This document shows, piece after piece, positions 37,395-46,879 of a stretch of 64,000 nucleotides of DNA. Position 1 is the stretch's first letter; every line of letters begins with the position of its first letter. The stretch spans positions 248,001 through 312,000 of the forward strand of contig NZ_LYBV02000001.1 in assembly GCF_001660705.2 (NCBI RefSeq). The letters are read 5' to 3'. The position numbers and the translations under genes were made by a program. Below the pieces are notes generated by a model. The model had not been told where the DNA came from. It was given only the letters and a program-made list of their open reading frames with translations, and made no database searches. Source of the DNA: Saccharicrinis aurantiacus. Lineage in GTDB: Bacteria; Bacteroidota; Bacteroidia; Bacteroidales; Marinilabiliaceae.

Positions 37395-38627
37395 ATGACA
37401 ACAATATTAGATAGATTTTTAAAATACGTAAAAATTGACACTCAGTCTGATCCGAATACCGGATTGACTCCTTCAACACCCAATCAGTTTAAATTTTCAG
37501 AAAATTTAGTAGAGGAACTAAAAGCTATTGGCTTAAGTGATGCCAGTATTGATGAAAATGGATACGTAATGGCAACCATACCATCGAACATAAATGCTGA
37601 GATACCCGTAATTGGATTTATAGCACATGTGGATACGAGTCCTGATTTCTCGGGTCGTAATGTAAATCCTCAAGTCGTTGAAGATTATGATGGAGGCGAT
37701 ATTGTTCTTAATGAAGAAAAGAATATACGCCTATCGCCATCTGAATTTCCAGAGCTTAACAATTACAAAGGTCAAACCATTATTACAACAGATGGAACGA
37801 CTTTATTAGGAGCTGATGACAAAGCCGGGGTGACAGAAATAGTAAGCGCTGCTGAATATTTAATGAATAATCCACACATTAAACATGGTGATATCAGAAT
37901 TGGATTTACACCTGATGAGGAAATAGGTGCTGGTGCTGATTATTTTGATGTGAAAAAGTTTGGTGCATCATATGCCTATACTCTTGATGGAGGAGAGATT
38001 GGGGAGTTGGAATATGAAAACTTTAATGCCGCGGGTGCAAAAATCACGGTACGTGGTAGAATGGTTCATCCGGGTTATGCAAAAAATAAAATGCGTAATT
38101 CAATACGTATTGCCAACCAAATTATTACAATGCTACCTCGTCATGAAACTCCTGAGCATACAACTGGATATGAAGGTTTTTATCATTTAATGGATTTTAA
38201 TGGTGATGTTGAAAAAACAGAGATGTCGTACATCATCAGAGATTTCCGTGCGGATAGATTTGAAGATAGAAAAAAAGAACTTCAGCATATTGTAAATAAA
38301 GTAAATGCAGAATATGGTGCAGGCACTGTGGAGTTAGAAATCAACGACCAATATTATAATATGCGTGAAAAGATTGAGCCTGTTTTTCAGATTGTTGAAA
38401 GTGCTAAACTCGCTATGGAATTAGTAGGTGTTGATCCCTTGGTTAAACCAATTAGAGGTGGCACGGATGGTTCAAGATTATCTTATATGGGCCTTCCTAC
38501 ACCAAATATTTTTGCAGGAGGTCATAATTTCCATGGGCGTTTCGAATTTGTACCACTGCAAAGTATGGAAAAAGCAGTAGAAGTTATTTTAAAAATTATT
38601 GATTTATCGGTGCAACCACAAAAATAA
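37395..38627 (+). CDS. pepT: Peptidase T (tripeptidase, M20 family)
   Basis: This 410-residue zinc aminopeptidase removes the N-terminal residue of tripeptides in the cytosol. It opens with [17 protein letters not shown], and the metal ligands are seen in [41 protein letters not shown] and [14 protein letters not shown], with the final His in [15 protein letters not shown]. Length and order match PepT. It works in the same pathway of peptide use as PepD at 14759 but is encoded separately here, between the proS terminator and the peroxiredoxin gene. Confidence 0.96.
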   Translation: MTTILDRFLKYVKIDTQSDPNTGLTPSTPNQFKFSENLVEELKAIGLSDASIDENGYVMATIPSNINAEIPVIGFIAHVDTSPDFSGRNVNPQVVEDYDGGDIVLNEEKNIRLSPSEFPELNNYKGQTIITTDGTTLLGADDKAGVTEIVSAAEYLMNNPHIKHGDIRIGFTPDEEIGAGADYFDVKKFGASYAYTLDGGEIGELEYENFNAAGAKITVRGRMVHPGYAKNKMRNSIRIANQIITMLPRHETPEHTTGYEGFYHLMDFNGDVEKTEMSYIIRDFRADRFEDRKKELQHIVNKVNAEYGAGTVELEINDQYYNMREKIEPVFQIVESAKLAMELVGVDPLVKPIRGGTDGSRLSYMGLPTPNIFAGGHNFHGRFEFVPLQSMEKAVEVILKIIDLSVQPQK

Positions 38628-38784
38628 TTTCAGTGTATTTTGTTGATTTGTTGAGGTATAATTTCAGGACTTTATTTTTTTATTAAAAAAGTGAATTTCG
38701 CAAAAACATTTTCAAAATAGTGTTGTTTGAGAAGTGTAATTAAACAATGAACAGATTTAACAAACAAAATAATAAATAGAAATT

Positions 38785-39420
38785 ATGGCAGTATTAGTAG
38801 GAAAAAAAGCCCCTGTATTTAGTGCAGAAGCAGTTGTAAATGGTGGAGAAATGGTTGAGAAATTTTCTCTTGAGCAATTCGTAGGTAAAAAGAACGTAAT
38901 TCTTTTCTTTTACCCAGCTGATTTTACATTTGTTTGTCCGACAGAAATTATTGCTTTCCAAGATAAAATTGCTGAGTTTGAAAAAAGAGATACTCAAGTA
39001 GTTGGTGTATCTGTTGATTCTGCTTTCTCTCACTGGAAGTGGTTACAAACTGAGAAAAAAGAAGGTGGTATCAAAGGAGTTAAGTTCCCTTTAGTTGCTG
39101 ATAATGCAATGACTATCTCTTTAAACTATGATGTGTTAGCTGGTGAGTACGATTATGACGAAGAAGGAGCAACTGTGTTTGAAGGAACACCAATGGCTTA
39201 CCGCGGTCTTTTCTTAATTGATAAAGCTGGTGATGTTCGTCATCAAGTAGTTAACGATATGCCATTAGGCCGTAGCGTTGATGAAACTTTACGTATGATT
39301 GATGCTTTACAATTCTTCGAAGAAAATGGAGAAGTTTGTCCTGCTGATTGGCATAAAGGAGATGAAGGTTTAACAGCTTCACAAGAAGGAATCTCAGATT
39401 ATTTAGGAAAAAGAGACTAA
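38785..39420 (+). CDS. Typical 2-Cys peroxiredoxin (AhpC/Prx1 type)
   Basis: This 211-residue thiol peroxidase reduces hydrogen peroxide and organic peroxides. The peroxidatic C51 lies in ADFTFVCPTEIIAFQ and the resolving C185 in EVCPADWHKGDEG, so it is a typical dimer-forming 2-Cys enzyme. The C-terminal extension after the resolving Cys (LTASQEGISDYLGKRD) gives the longer Prx1-type tail. No reductase (AhpF or thioredoxin) gene is adjacent. A terminator follows, so it is a single gene. No convincing OxyR-type site was recognised. Confidence 0.95.
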   Translation: MAVLVGKKAPVFSAEAVVNGGEMVEKFSLEQFVGKKNVILFFYPADFTFVCPTEIIAFQDKIAEFEKRDTQVVGVSVDSAFSHWKWLQTEKKEGGIKGVKFPLVADNAMTISLNYDVLAGEYDYDEEGATVFEGTPMAYRGLFLIDKAGDVRHQVVNDMPLGRSVDETLRMIDALQFFEENGEVCPADWHKGDEGLTASQEGISDYLGKRD

Positions 39421-39443
39421 TTAGATAATCTTAAATACATATT

Positions 39444-39475
39444 AAAGCATCTACTTTACAGTAGGTGCTTTTTTT
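39444..39475 (+). terminator. Terminator of the peroxiredoxin gene
   Basis: AAAGCATCTAC (39444-39454) pairs with GTAGGTGCTTT (39461-39471), with one G-T wobble, followed by T residues. Confidence 0.85.
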
Positions 39476-39496
39476 ATGCATTCAATTTGCATAACT

Positions 39497-39527
39497 ATTG
39501 TGCCAACTCCATTTTTAAGTAAATTTG
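39497..39527 (+). promoter_or_regulatory. Promoter of pabB with almost no leader
   Basis: ATTG (39497-39500), a 19-base spacer and TAAATTTG (39520-39527) fit the Bacteroidota consensus. The ATG of pabB begins only 4 bases after the -7 box, so the transcript should be leaderless or nearly so. Confidence 0.7.
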
Positions 39528-39531
39528 CGGC

Positions 39532-40818
39532 ATGCGTAAATATGTTTCTTTTATAGTTAAAGACTCTGAACAGTTCAAAAAACAACTTTTGTTTTATCTT
39601 AAAAAACATCAGATTTCTGCTATATATGATAGTTGCAATTATAAATCATCACAAAGTTATTCTGCATATGATTTTATTGCGGGTTTTGAAGCATTGCAAA
39701 CGTTCACCGGCGGATTACAGAAAGTAAAAGAAGCTTTTGATTTAGGCGATTGGGCTTTAGGATACCTTGCCTATGATTTAAAAAATGAATTAGAGCATAT
39801 ATACTCGGTTAATCACGATGGTTTACAGTTTGAGAATACCAGCTTTTTTCAACCACGATTTTTGTTTTTATGTAATAGCAATAGTTGGCAATTTTCATAT
39901 TTAGACGATTGTGATACAGAAGCTCAGGTACTCTCGATTATTGATGAAATAAAGAATGTAGTTACTGAGGAGCATGAAAATAAATCTATCAAAATAAAAC
40001 AGCGAGTAAATAAAACTGCTTATTTAAAATCAGTTAAAGGAGTTTTAGATCATATTCATCGAGGAGATATCTATGAGATGAATTACTGTATGGAGTTTTA
40101 TGCTGAGCACACTAAAATAGATCCATTTTCAATTTATAAGTCATTACATTCAGTATCGCCAACACCTTTCTCTTCATTTTTTAAAATGAAGGATAAGCAT
40201 ATAATTTGTGCATCGCCCGAAAGGTATATTTGTAAACGAGCTCAGCAGGTTATTACTCAGCCAATAAAAGGTACAGCAAAAAGATCTGCAGATATTGAGG
40301 TAGATAAGGCGAATAAGTCGAAACTAAAAGAAAGCATTAAGGAGCAATCAGAAAATATAATGATTGTGGATTTAGTGCGTAATGATTTATCAAAAATAGC
40401 AGAACGAGGAAGTGTGAAAGTTGATGAATTGTGCGGAATTTATCCCTTCAAGCAGGTGTTTCAAATGATATCAACGGTATCTGCAAAACTTAATCATTCT
40501 AATACTGCATTCGATGTAATTAAGGCCACTTTCCCAATGGGCTCAATGACTGGCGCTCCAAAATTAAGAGCAACCAAATTAATTGAGAAGTACGAAGAAA
40601 CTAAGCGTGGGGCCTACTCAGGTGCTATGGGGTACATCACACCTAATCAAGATTTTGATTTCAATGTAATTATCCGAAGTATATTATACAATAGTGCTCA
40701 AGAATATTTATCTTTTATGGTAGGAAGTGCCATTACCGCAAAAAGCAATCCTGTAGAGGAATATGAAGAGTGTCTGTTAAAAGCAAAAGCTATATTTGAA
40801 GTGTTGCGTGCTAAGTAG
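39532..40818 (+). CDS. pabB: Chorismate-binding enzyme, aminodeoxychorismate synthase component I
   Basis: This 428-residue enzyme of the chorismate-utilising family makes 4-amino-4-deoxychorismate for folate. The C-terminal catalytic half shows ITQPIKGTAKRS, IMIVDLVRNDLSKIAERGSV, GSMTGAPKLRATKLIEKYE and GAYSGAMGYITPN, all typical of PabB/TrpE. The N-terminal half is weakly conserved, as in PabB. A TrpE assignment is less likely, because no trp genes are near and the Trp-binding LLES motif of feedback-inhibited TrpE is not seen. The glutaminase subunit and PabC are not encoded here. tilS follows after 24 bases, so the two may be co-transcribed. Confidence 0.85.
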   Translation: MRKYVSFIVKDSEQFKKQLLFYLKKHQISAIYDSCNYKSSQSYSAYDFIAGFEALQTFTGGLQKVKEAFDLGDWALGYLAYDLKNELEHIYSVNHDGLQFENTSFFQPRFLFLCNSNSWQFSYLDDCDTEAQVLSIIDEIKNVVTEEHENKSIKIKQRVNKTAYLKSVKGVLDHIHRGDIYEMNYCMEFYAEHTKIDPFSIYKSLHSVSPTPFSSFFKMKDKHIICASPERYICKRAQQVITQPIKGTAKRSADIEVDKANKSKLKESIKEQSENIMIVDLVRNDLSKIAERGSVKVDELCGIYPFKQVFQMISTVSAKLNHSNTAFDVIKATFPMGSMTGAPKLRATKLIEKYEETKRGAYSGAMGYITPNQDFDFNVIIRSILYNSAQEYLSFMVGSAITAKSNPVEEYEECLLKAKAIFEVLRAK

Positions 40819-40842
40819 TTTTACCAATAAAATTTTCAGAAG

Positions 40843-42171
40843 GTGTTACAGCAGTTTAAAAAATATATCCATGAGTCGTGCCAAGTTAAAGACTCCGCTA
40901 AAGTATTAGTTGCCTTAAGTGGTGGGGCTGATTCTATGGTATTGTTGCATCTATTGTCGAAAGCCAATATTCCTGTTATCGCAGCGCATTGTAACTTTAA
41001 TTTGCGAGGCTCGGAATCTGATGCAGACGAAGATTTTGTGCGCACTCAATGCGAACATCGAGGTATTAAATTATATGTAGAGCATTTTGAAACTAAAGAA
41101 TATGCAGCAACACATAAAGTTTCAATTGAAATGGCTGCCCGCGACCTTCGATATGCTTGGTTTAATAAATTAATAGAAAATGAGGGAGCCAACTATATAG
41201 CCACAGGCCACCATAAAGATGATAGTATCGAAACCTTTTTTTTAAACCTAACGCGCGGTACAGGTATTAAAGGTTTAACGGGTATCAAGCCAAAAGTTGG
41301 GAATATTATTCGTCCTTTATTGACCTTTACACGCACTCAGATCGAGGAATTTTGTAAGCAAGAACATATTCAATATGTCACTGACTCTAGTAATCTTGAG
41401 TCGGTGTATACACGAAATAAAATAAGAAATAAGATTCTCCCTCTGTTCAAACAAATCAATCCGTCATTTGCCGAAACCATGATGCAAAATATGGATGTTC
41501 TGTCACAAGTAGAAGCTATAAAAGATTCTTCAGTAGAGGCTATTCGCAACCGAATTGTAGTTGATCAAGACGGCGAAATGCTCATCTCTCGCAAGCACTT
41601 AAATGAATTAGACCATTTGCTGTTATTTTTATTCGATTTGCTAAAACCACTTACTTTTAATAGCAGTCAAATAAAAGAAATTGCCACTTGCCTCAATACT
41701 AAAAGTTCAGGTAAACAATTTTTTTCGCGCACACATCGTTTAATCATCGATCGTTTCAATATTATCGTTTTACCAAAAGAAGAAGGTATCGACGAGTCGC
41801 TTTTCTTTATTGACAGTTCGGTAAAATCCATAACTGATCCACTCCAAATTGATATTAACTCAAATATTGAAGCAGCCGATTATACTATTAAAAAAGATTC
41901 AACCATTGGTCAGTTTGATGCCGATTTACTAGAATACCCTCTTACTGTGAGGCGTTGGAAACATGGCGATCAGTTTCGTCCTTTGGGTATGAAGAACTTT
42001 AAAAAACTAAGTGACTTCTTTATTGATCAAAAATACTCTCTTAAGCAAAAAGAAGATGCTTGGTTGTTGCTATCAGGAGATGATATTATTTGGATTATTG
42101 GCGATAGAGGAGATGATAGATATAAAATTACCGCTAAAACAAAACGTGTAATTACCTTTCAAATTAATTAA
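40843..42171 (+). CDS. tilS: tRNA(Ile)-lysidine synthetase
   Basis: This 442-residue enzyme converts C34 of the CAU-anticodon tRNA-Ile to lysidine, which makes it read AUA. The PP-loop VLVALSGGADSMVLLHLL is present, followed by AAHCNFNLRG, EMAARDLRYAWF and TGHHKDDSIETFFLNLTRGT. The C-terminal domain (about 355-442) ends with GDRGDDRYKITAKTKRVI. The start is GTG at 40843, preceded by CAGAAG; it opens with the expected LQQFKKYI helix. The gene lies 24 bases after pabB. Confidence 0.94.
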   Translation: MLQQFKKYIHESCQVKDSAKVLVALSGGADSMVLLHLLSKANIPVIAAHCNFNLRGSESDADEDFVRTQCEHRGIKLYVEHFETKEYAATHKVSIEMAARDLRYAWFNKLIENEGANYIATGHHKDDSIETFFLNLTRGTGIKGLTGIKPKVGNIIRPLLTFTRTQIEEFCKQEHIQYVTDSSNLESVYTRNKIRNKILPLFKQINPSFAETMMQNMDVLSQVEAIKDSSVEAIRNRIVVDQDGEMLISRKHLNELDHLLLFLFDLLKPLTFNSSQIKEIATCLNTKSSGKQFFSRTHRLIIDRFNIIVLPKEEGIDESLFFIDSSVKSITDPLQIDINSNIEAADYTIKKDSTIGQFDADLLEYPLTVRRWKHGDQFRPLGMKNFKKLSDFFIDQKYSLKQKEDAWLLLSGDDIIWIIGDRGDDRYKITAKTKRVITFQIN

Positions 42172-42680
42172 CAGGGCAGTTTAACGGGCTTTCCACTATA
42201 GTAGATACTTTGGTTGTCAGCTTTTATATGGTCGGTGCGTGGGCTTCCTGCGGTCGCATCCGCCACTTAAAGCTGCCTAAACCCAAACCATAAAGGGCTA
42301 CCACTTGGTATAAAGCCAGTAAGTTGGTGCCTTAGCATTAGGAAAAGCCATCTAGTAAAGATTAGCTATCCTATAGTAATATCTACTGTCGTTCCTATCC
42401 CTACTGCGCGTATAACTCAGTTCGTTTTGGTAATAAAATCAATAGTGGATTATTTTAACACTCTAGATATATCATTCTTTTTAAGCTTGCCATAAGGTTA
42501 AAAGCGTTTTGTAAATAATTAGTTCTTTTAACCATTGATTATGTGTTTCGTATGAATACCTGCTTGATAATAATATGATAATAGTCATGTATTTTTTGTA
42601 TTGTATTATATAAAATGTTATGTTTGCCTCCTTTTTAAAATTAGGCTATCTAAGGCCATTTAACACTAAACATTTTTGTA
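42172..42680. other. Intergenic region with a GC-richer structured segment
   Basis: The first 240 bases of this 509-base gap between tilS and a lipoprotein gene are GC-richer than their surroundings and contain the repeat element annotated at 42185-42412. The remaining part is AT-rich and probably holds the promoter of the lipoprotein gene. No ORF of useful length is found. Confidence 0.55.
42185..42412. repeat. Structured intergenic repeat element (larger member)
   Basis: The segment starts with CGGGCTTTCC (42185-42194) and ends near CTATCCCTAC (42396-42405). AGTAGATA (42200-42207) can pair with TATCTACT (42381-42388) near the ends, and CAGCTTT (42218-42224) with AAAGCTG (42269-42275) inside. 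A shorter segment with similar ends, CGGGCTATCC and CTATCCCTAA, lies at 61296-61383. This suggests a dispersed non-coding element; no transposase is present. Confidence 0.4.
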
Positions 42681-43403
42681 ATGAAAAAACAATTATTTTT
42701 TTTAGCATGCGCAGTAGCATTTTTTTCTTCTTGTAAGAAAGACGATTTAAACATTAACATTAACAACGCAGGTACTCTTAAAGTAAAAACTGTTGATACT
42801 GCAGGTGAGGTTTTACCTAATACTAACTTTTTTGTTAATAATTGGGATGGTGAATTATTAAACGACTCTACAGATGAAAAAGGTACTTACAACGTAGGTG
42901 ATCTATTAGAAGGTACATACAATGTAAGTGCAGTCTACGAAAAAGACAATCTTGTTTATACAGATAATATAGTAACGCAGGTGATTGCAAATAAAGGTAA
43001 AGAGGTTGTTCTAGATCCATTATCTAATGTAACAGAAGCTAAATTAACTTTTACAACTGAAGTTTATAATGAGGACAAGTATGAGTATGAATATGTTCCA
43101 ATTTCAAATACTGAGGTGATTGTATTAACAAGTAAGGTAGATGATAAGTATTGGGATCTAGATTCAGAAGATAGAACTATTTCTTGGTTAAAGGGTATGG
43201 CCAAATTGACTGGTAAAACAAATAATGATGGGGTTGTTACAATTAGTGGTATCCCATTTCAGAAAGATAATGGTTTACTTTATTATGTGTTTTTATATAA
43301 GACTGAAGGTGACGTTGAATATATAGAGCAATATGGATTTTACGTAGAGGAAGATGCGGATTATAATGAAAGAAACATCAGTTTTTATAAATGGTATAAT
43401 TAA
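42681..43403 (+). CDS. Lipoprotein with carboxypeptidase-regulatory-like Ig domains
   Basis: This 240-residue lipoprotein has a signal ending FFSSC, then KKDD, as in many Bacteroidota lipoproteins. The mature part has two Ig/CnaB-like repeats: LKVKTVDTAGEVLPNTNFFV with LLEGTYNVSAVYEKDN, and the second with ISNTEVIVLTS and NDGVVTISGIPF. Such domains are usual in cell-surface and binding proteins; no catalytic motif is seen. It is acidic with many Asn and Asp. It stands alone between the 509-base gap and a terminator. Confidence 0.8.
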   Translation: MKKQLFFLACAVAFFSSCKKDDLNININNAGTLKVKTVDTAGEVLPNTNFFVNNWDGELLNDSTDEKGTYNVGDLLEGTYNVSAVYEKDNLVYTDNIVTQVIANKGKEVVLDPLSNVTEAKLTFTTEVYNEDKYEYEYVPISNTEVIVLTSKVDDKYWDLDSEDRTISWLKGMAKLTGKTNNDGVVTISGIPFQKDNGLLYYVFLYKTEGDVEYIEQYGFYVEEDADYNERNISFYKWYN

Positions 43404-43430
43404 GGAGCTTTAAATATTCTGTTGGAGGGT

Positions 43431-43464
43431 ACCCGATAAGTAATCTTACTTATCGGGTTTTTTA
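43431..43464. terminator. Terminator between convergent genes
   Basis: The perfect 12-bp stem ACCCGATAAGTA (43431-43442) / TACTTATCGGGT (43447-43458) has a 4-base loop and is followed by TTTTTTA on the plus strand. Confidence 0.9.
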
Positions 43465-43476
43465 TGTCTATTACTC

Positions 43477-44550
43477 TCATTTAAATTCCACCTCATTCAC
43501 AAAGCCACCACCCATAACAATATCATTCTCATAAAAAACCACCGATTGTCCGGGAGTGAGAGCCCAAACTAGTTCAGAAAATTTAATATGTAGTTTATTC
43601 TCTACCTTATTAATAGTGCATGGTGTTGGAGCTACAGCATCTAATCCTCTAATACGCGCATCGGCTTTTTGTTCACTGTTAAAGTAGTTCGGATCACAGC
43701 TCATAAAATCATCAATGATAATGGAATCAGACATGAGTTTATTTTTAGGCGATGTGATAAGCGTATTTTCGTTGGCATTAATTTTGGCTACGTATTCTCC
43801 ATGGTTTTTCTCAAGGTTTAAACCTCTTTTTTGTCCAATAGTATAATGGGCCACTCCTTCATGTGTGCCAATCTTTTCTCCAGCTTCATTAACAATGCAG
43901 CCGGGTATATTTCCCGTACTTTCTGGTTTATTAGTTTTAATGTAATCTCGGTAATCTTCGCCCTGTAAAAAGCACACACCCATGCTTTCTTTTTTTGTAG
44001 ATACACGTGCAAAACCTAGTTCCGCAGCTTTCAATTTCACTTCCTTTTTATTGTACTTAGCCAAGGGAAAAACACAGCGACTTAATATCTCTTGCGATAA
44101 GTTCCATAGAAAGTACGATTGGTCTTTACTAGGATCCTGACCTTTTTTGATGTGATAGAACTCATTGCGTACAGCAATATCAACGTAATGGCCCGTAGCA
44201 ATTTTATCACAATTATATGTGGCAGCATATTCTAAAAGAAGCTTCCATTTGATGGTTACGTTGCAACGTACACAAGGGTTTGGTGTGCGTCCTGCAGCAT
44301 ATTCATCAACAAAGTAGTCAATAATTTCGCGTTTAAAATCATCATAAACATCAATGGTGTGATGTTCAATTTTTAGTTTGGCTGCCAAATCTTTGGCATC
44401 CTGAATAAACTGAGTTGACTTTTCTGAAGAAAGAGGCGAAAGTGTGTTAAAGGTGATACCCACTACCTCAAAGTTCATTTGTTGCAAATACCATGCACAC
44501 ATCGAACTATCCACTCCACCACTCATACCCAATAAAACCCTTTTTCTCAT
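43477..44550 (-). CDS. mnmA: tRNA 2-thiouridylase MnmA, paralogue 1
   Basis: This 357-residue enzyme makes 2-thiouridine at the wobble base of tRNAs for Lys, Glu and Gln. The PP-loop is LLGMSGGVDSSMCAWYL. The first catalytic Cys lies in TPNPCVRCNVTIKW (C96, with an extra C93), and the second in ESMGVCFLQGEDYRDYI. The sequence is clearly different from the second MnmA at 47408, so the pair is not a recent duplication. The C-terminal part is shorter than in paralogue 2. A minus-strand -7 candidate TACTTTTG lies at 44647-44654. It is a single gene; convergent genes and a terminator lie downstream. Confidence 0.88.
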   Translation of the reverse strand: MRKRVLLGMSGGVDSSMCAWYLQQMNFEVVGITFNTLSPLSSEKSTQFIQDAKDLAAKLKIEHHTIDVYDDFKREIIDYFVDEYAAGRTPNPCVRCNVTIKWKLLLEYAATYNCDKIATGHYVDIAVRNEFYHIKKGQDPSKDQSYFLWNLSQEILSRCVFPLAKYNKKEVKLKAAELGFARVSTKKESMGVCFLQGEDYRDYIKTNKPESTGNIPGCIVNEAGEKIGTHEGVAHYTIGQKRGLNLEKNHGEYVAKINANENTLITSPKNKLMSDSIIIDDFMSCDPNYFNSEQKADARIRGLDAVAPTPCTINKVENKLHIKFSELVWALTPGQSVVFYENDIVMGGGFVNEVEFK

Positions 44551-44646
44551 CTCTCTAAAATTAGTAAAATCCAGATACCTGGTATTATTTACAACTACCC
44601 TTTACTGTGATTTAATTATTTCATCAGTCAGTAAAGCTTTGATGGG

Positions 44647-44654
44647 CAAAAGTA
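44647..44654 (-). promoter_or_regulatory. Possible -7 box of mnmA paralogue 1
   Basis: Minus-strand TACTTTTG fits TAnnTTTG about 97 bases before the ATG at 44550; the -33 box is weak. Confidence 0.3.
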
Positions 44655-44793
44655 CAAAGCTCTTTTATTTTGCGAAAGTTTAGCGGCATATATGTTCTTA
44701 TACCGATATAATTATGCCAAAGCTGCCCGTTTACTATCTAAAATTATGTAATTTGCTTTTCTAAAGTTTTTCTGAACTGAAATGATTTAAACT

Positions 44794-46458
44794 ATGGCAA
44801 GGAATATAAGAGTAAAGTGCATCAATAGTAATAATTATATTGAGCTTGATCGTGGAATAACATTAAAAGAGATCGCTAACAGAGAAAATATTACACTACA
44901 AAGTGATATACTGGGGGCATTAGTTAATAATAGGTTAGAGCGATTAGATTACGAGCTCTTTCATCCTAAAACAATTGAGTTTATTGATATAACACATCCT
45001 GATGGGATGCGTATGTATATACGTAGTTTATCGTTTCTATTATTTGTGGCCTTGGAAAAAACCATTCCAGGTGCTAAGTTGCGAATTGAGCATTCCGTAT
45101 CCAAAGGGGTGTATTGTAAGTTGGCTAACACCGATGAACTTGATATTGAAAAAGTAGCTGAAGTATACGAGTGTATGCGTAATTTGGTGAAGCGCAATAT
45201 CCCTTTTCAGTGTATTGAAGAAGAAGCAAGTACTGTTAGAGATATCTTTGTTGAAGAAGGATTTATTGATAAAGCTGGTTTAATTACCAGCCGAGGACAA
45301 AGTTATTCAACTTACTATACATTAGAAGAAAAGGCGGCTTCCTATTATGGCCATTTGGTTCCTTCCACAGGGTATTTGAAAGTATTTGATTTACAAAAAT
45401 ATTATAAAGGAATTTTGTTGTTATTACCACAGCGTTTCTCGCCAGAAGAGGTGGAGCCTTTGGTGATTCAGAATAAGATGTTTGAGATATTTCAGGAGTA
45501 TAGCCATTGGAATAAGGTTTTGAATATCACAAATATCAATGATCTTAATGCGCTTTCGAGAAATGGTGATTCTGAGACTTTAATTAAAGTGTCTGAAGCT
45601 TTTCATGAAAAGAAGATTGGCCAGATTGCAGATAAAGTAGCCGAGCGAAAAGAAGAGGTGAAGATTATTTTAATAAGTGGACCTTCGTCTAGCGGTAAAA
45701 CAACTTTTAGCAAAAGGCTTGCTGTTCAGCTAATGGTAAATGGCTTACGCCCTAAGAACCTGTCGTTGGATGATTATTTTGTAGATAGAGAAGCCACGCC
45801 ACTTGATGAAAATGGCGAGTTTGATTTTGAAGCACTAGAAGCCATTGATGTAGAACAATTCAATGCCGATCTAAGTAGTCTTCTTAAGGGCGATGAGATT
45901 GAAGTGCCTAAATTTTCGTTTGAAACAGGAAAACGTTTTTACGATGGTACAAAAATGCAGCTACACGAAGGGGAAATTCTTGTGGTTGAGGGGATTCATG
46001 GTTTAAATCCTCAGTTAACACACTCAATTAAGGATAGTCATAAATTTAAAATATACGTATCTGCTTTAACGGCTATTAATATTGATGACCATAATAGGAT
46101 ACCTACTACAGACAATAGATTAATCAGACGAATAGTAAGAGATTATAGGTATCGAAATTATTCTGCGGCAGATACCATTTCAAGATGGCAAAGTGTTCGA
46201 AGGGGAGAAGAAAAACATATCTTCCCTTATCAAGAAGAAGCCGATGTGATGTTTAATACAGCTTTGTTGTATGAGTTATCAATTTTAAAGCATTATGCCG
46301 AGCCTATATTGTTAGAGGTAGAAAATAATAAAGCTGAATTTGCTGAGGCTAACAGACTGCTTTATTTTTTTAGTTATTTTAAGCAGATGGCAGAGAAGAA
46401 CATCCCTCCCACTTCTATAATAAGAGAGTTTTTAGGGGGTAGTAGTTTTTCTTACTAG
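44794..46458 (+). CDS. Nucleoside (uridine) kinase with N-terminal TGS domain
   Basis: This 554-residue protein has a TGS domain (about residues 3-65) and a ThrRS-like second domain (HSVSKGVYCKL, about 70-180). A C-terminal phosphoribulokinase/uridine kinase domain carries Walker A ILISGPSSSGKTTFSKRLAV, SLDDYFVDREATPLDENGEF and LVVEGIHGLNPQL. Such fusions are common in Bacteroidota and are annotated as nucleoside kinases acting in pyrimidine salvage. A DUF2752 gene follows after 16 bases. The role of the TGS part is unclear; it may bind RNA or a regulator. Confidence 0.9.
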   Translation: MARNIRVKCINSNNYIELDRGITLKEIANRENITLQSDILGALVNNRLERLDYELFHPKTIEFIDITHPDGMRMYIRSLSFLLFVALEKTIPGAKLRIEHSVSKGVYCKLANTDELDIEKVAEVYECMRNLVKRNIPFQCIEEEASTVRDIFVEEGFIDKAGLITSRGQSYSTYYTLEEKAASYYGHLVPSTGYLKVFDLQKYYKGILLLLPQRFSPEEVEPLVIQNKMFEIFQEYSHWNKVLNITNINDLNALSRNGDSETLIKVSEAFHEKKIGQIADKVAERKEEVKIILISGPSSSGKTTFSKRLAVQLMVNGLRPKNLSLDDYFVDREATPLDENGEFDFEALEAIDVEQFNADLSSLLKGDEIEVPKFSFETGKRFYDGTKMQLHEGEILVVEGIHGLNPQLTHSIKDSHKFKIYVSALTAINIDDHNRIPTTDNRLIRRIVRDYRYRNYSAADTISRWQSVRRGEEKHIFPYQEEADVMFNTALLYELSILKHYAEPILLEVENNKAEFAEANRLLYFFSYFKQMAEKNIPPTSIIREFLGGSSFSY

Positions 46459-46474
46459 TAAATAATCACCAAAG

Positions 46475-46798
46475 ATGACATTAAGTAACCTGCAATTTAC
46501 ACCTAAGCGCTTTCACCTTGAAGCACTGATTTGGATAGTAGCTCTAATAAGTTTGGCTAATATGGATCCGACGGCAGAGCAGCATTATACCTTTTGTTTA
46601 TTAAGCAATTTAGGTTTCGACTTTTGTCCGGGTTGTGGTATCGGCCATTCCATATCGAGTACATTAAGAGGCGATTTTTTGCAAGCCTTTAGTTATCATC
46701 CCTTGGGAGCTTTTGCAATTCTTATGTTATTGTATCGTATTTTTATTATTTTTAGGCAGAACCCATTATTTATAAATAAACAGACCATCGTGAAATAA
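46475..46798 (+). CDS. DUF2752 membrane protein
   Basis: This 107-residue protein has two predicted membrane helices (about 17-30 and 71-94). Its conserved motif FDFCPGCGIGHSISSTLRG is the DUF2752 hallmark, with two Cys. The function is unknown. It lies 16 bases after the nucleoside kinase and is followed by a TM2 protein gene. DUF2752 and TM2 proteins are often neighbours in Bacteroidota. Confidence 0.85.
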   Translation: MTLSNLQFTPKRFHLEALIWIVALISLANMDPTAEQHYTFCLLSNLGFDFCPGCGIGHSISSTLRGDFLQAFSYHPLGAFAILMLLYRIFIIFRQNPLFINKQTIVK

Positions 46799-46879
46799 TT
46801 CTAAGCCATTGAGCACTTGTTGGTGCTTGTATTTAAGTTTGGGTTGTTTTATGCGGACTTTAAACAATTAAAAAAAAAC

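Noticed and set aside
42185-42412. The GC-richer segment as RNase P RNA, SRP RNA, 6S RNA or tmRNA
   Set aside because: None of the signature sequences of those RNAs is seen.
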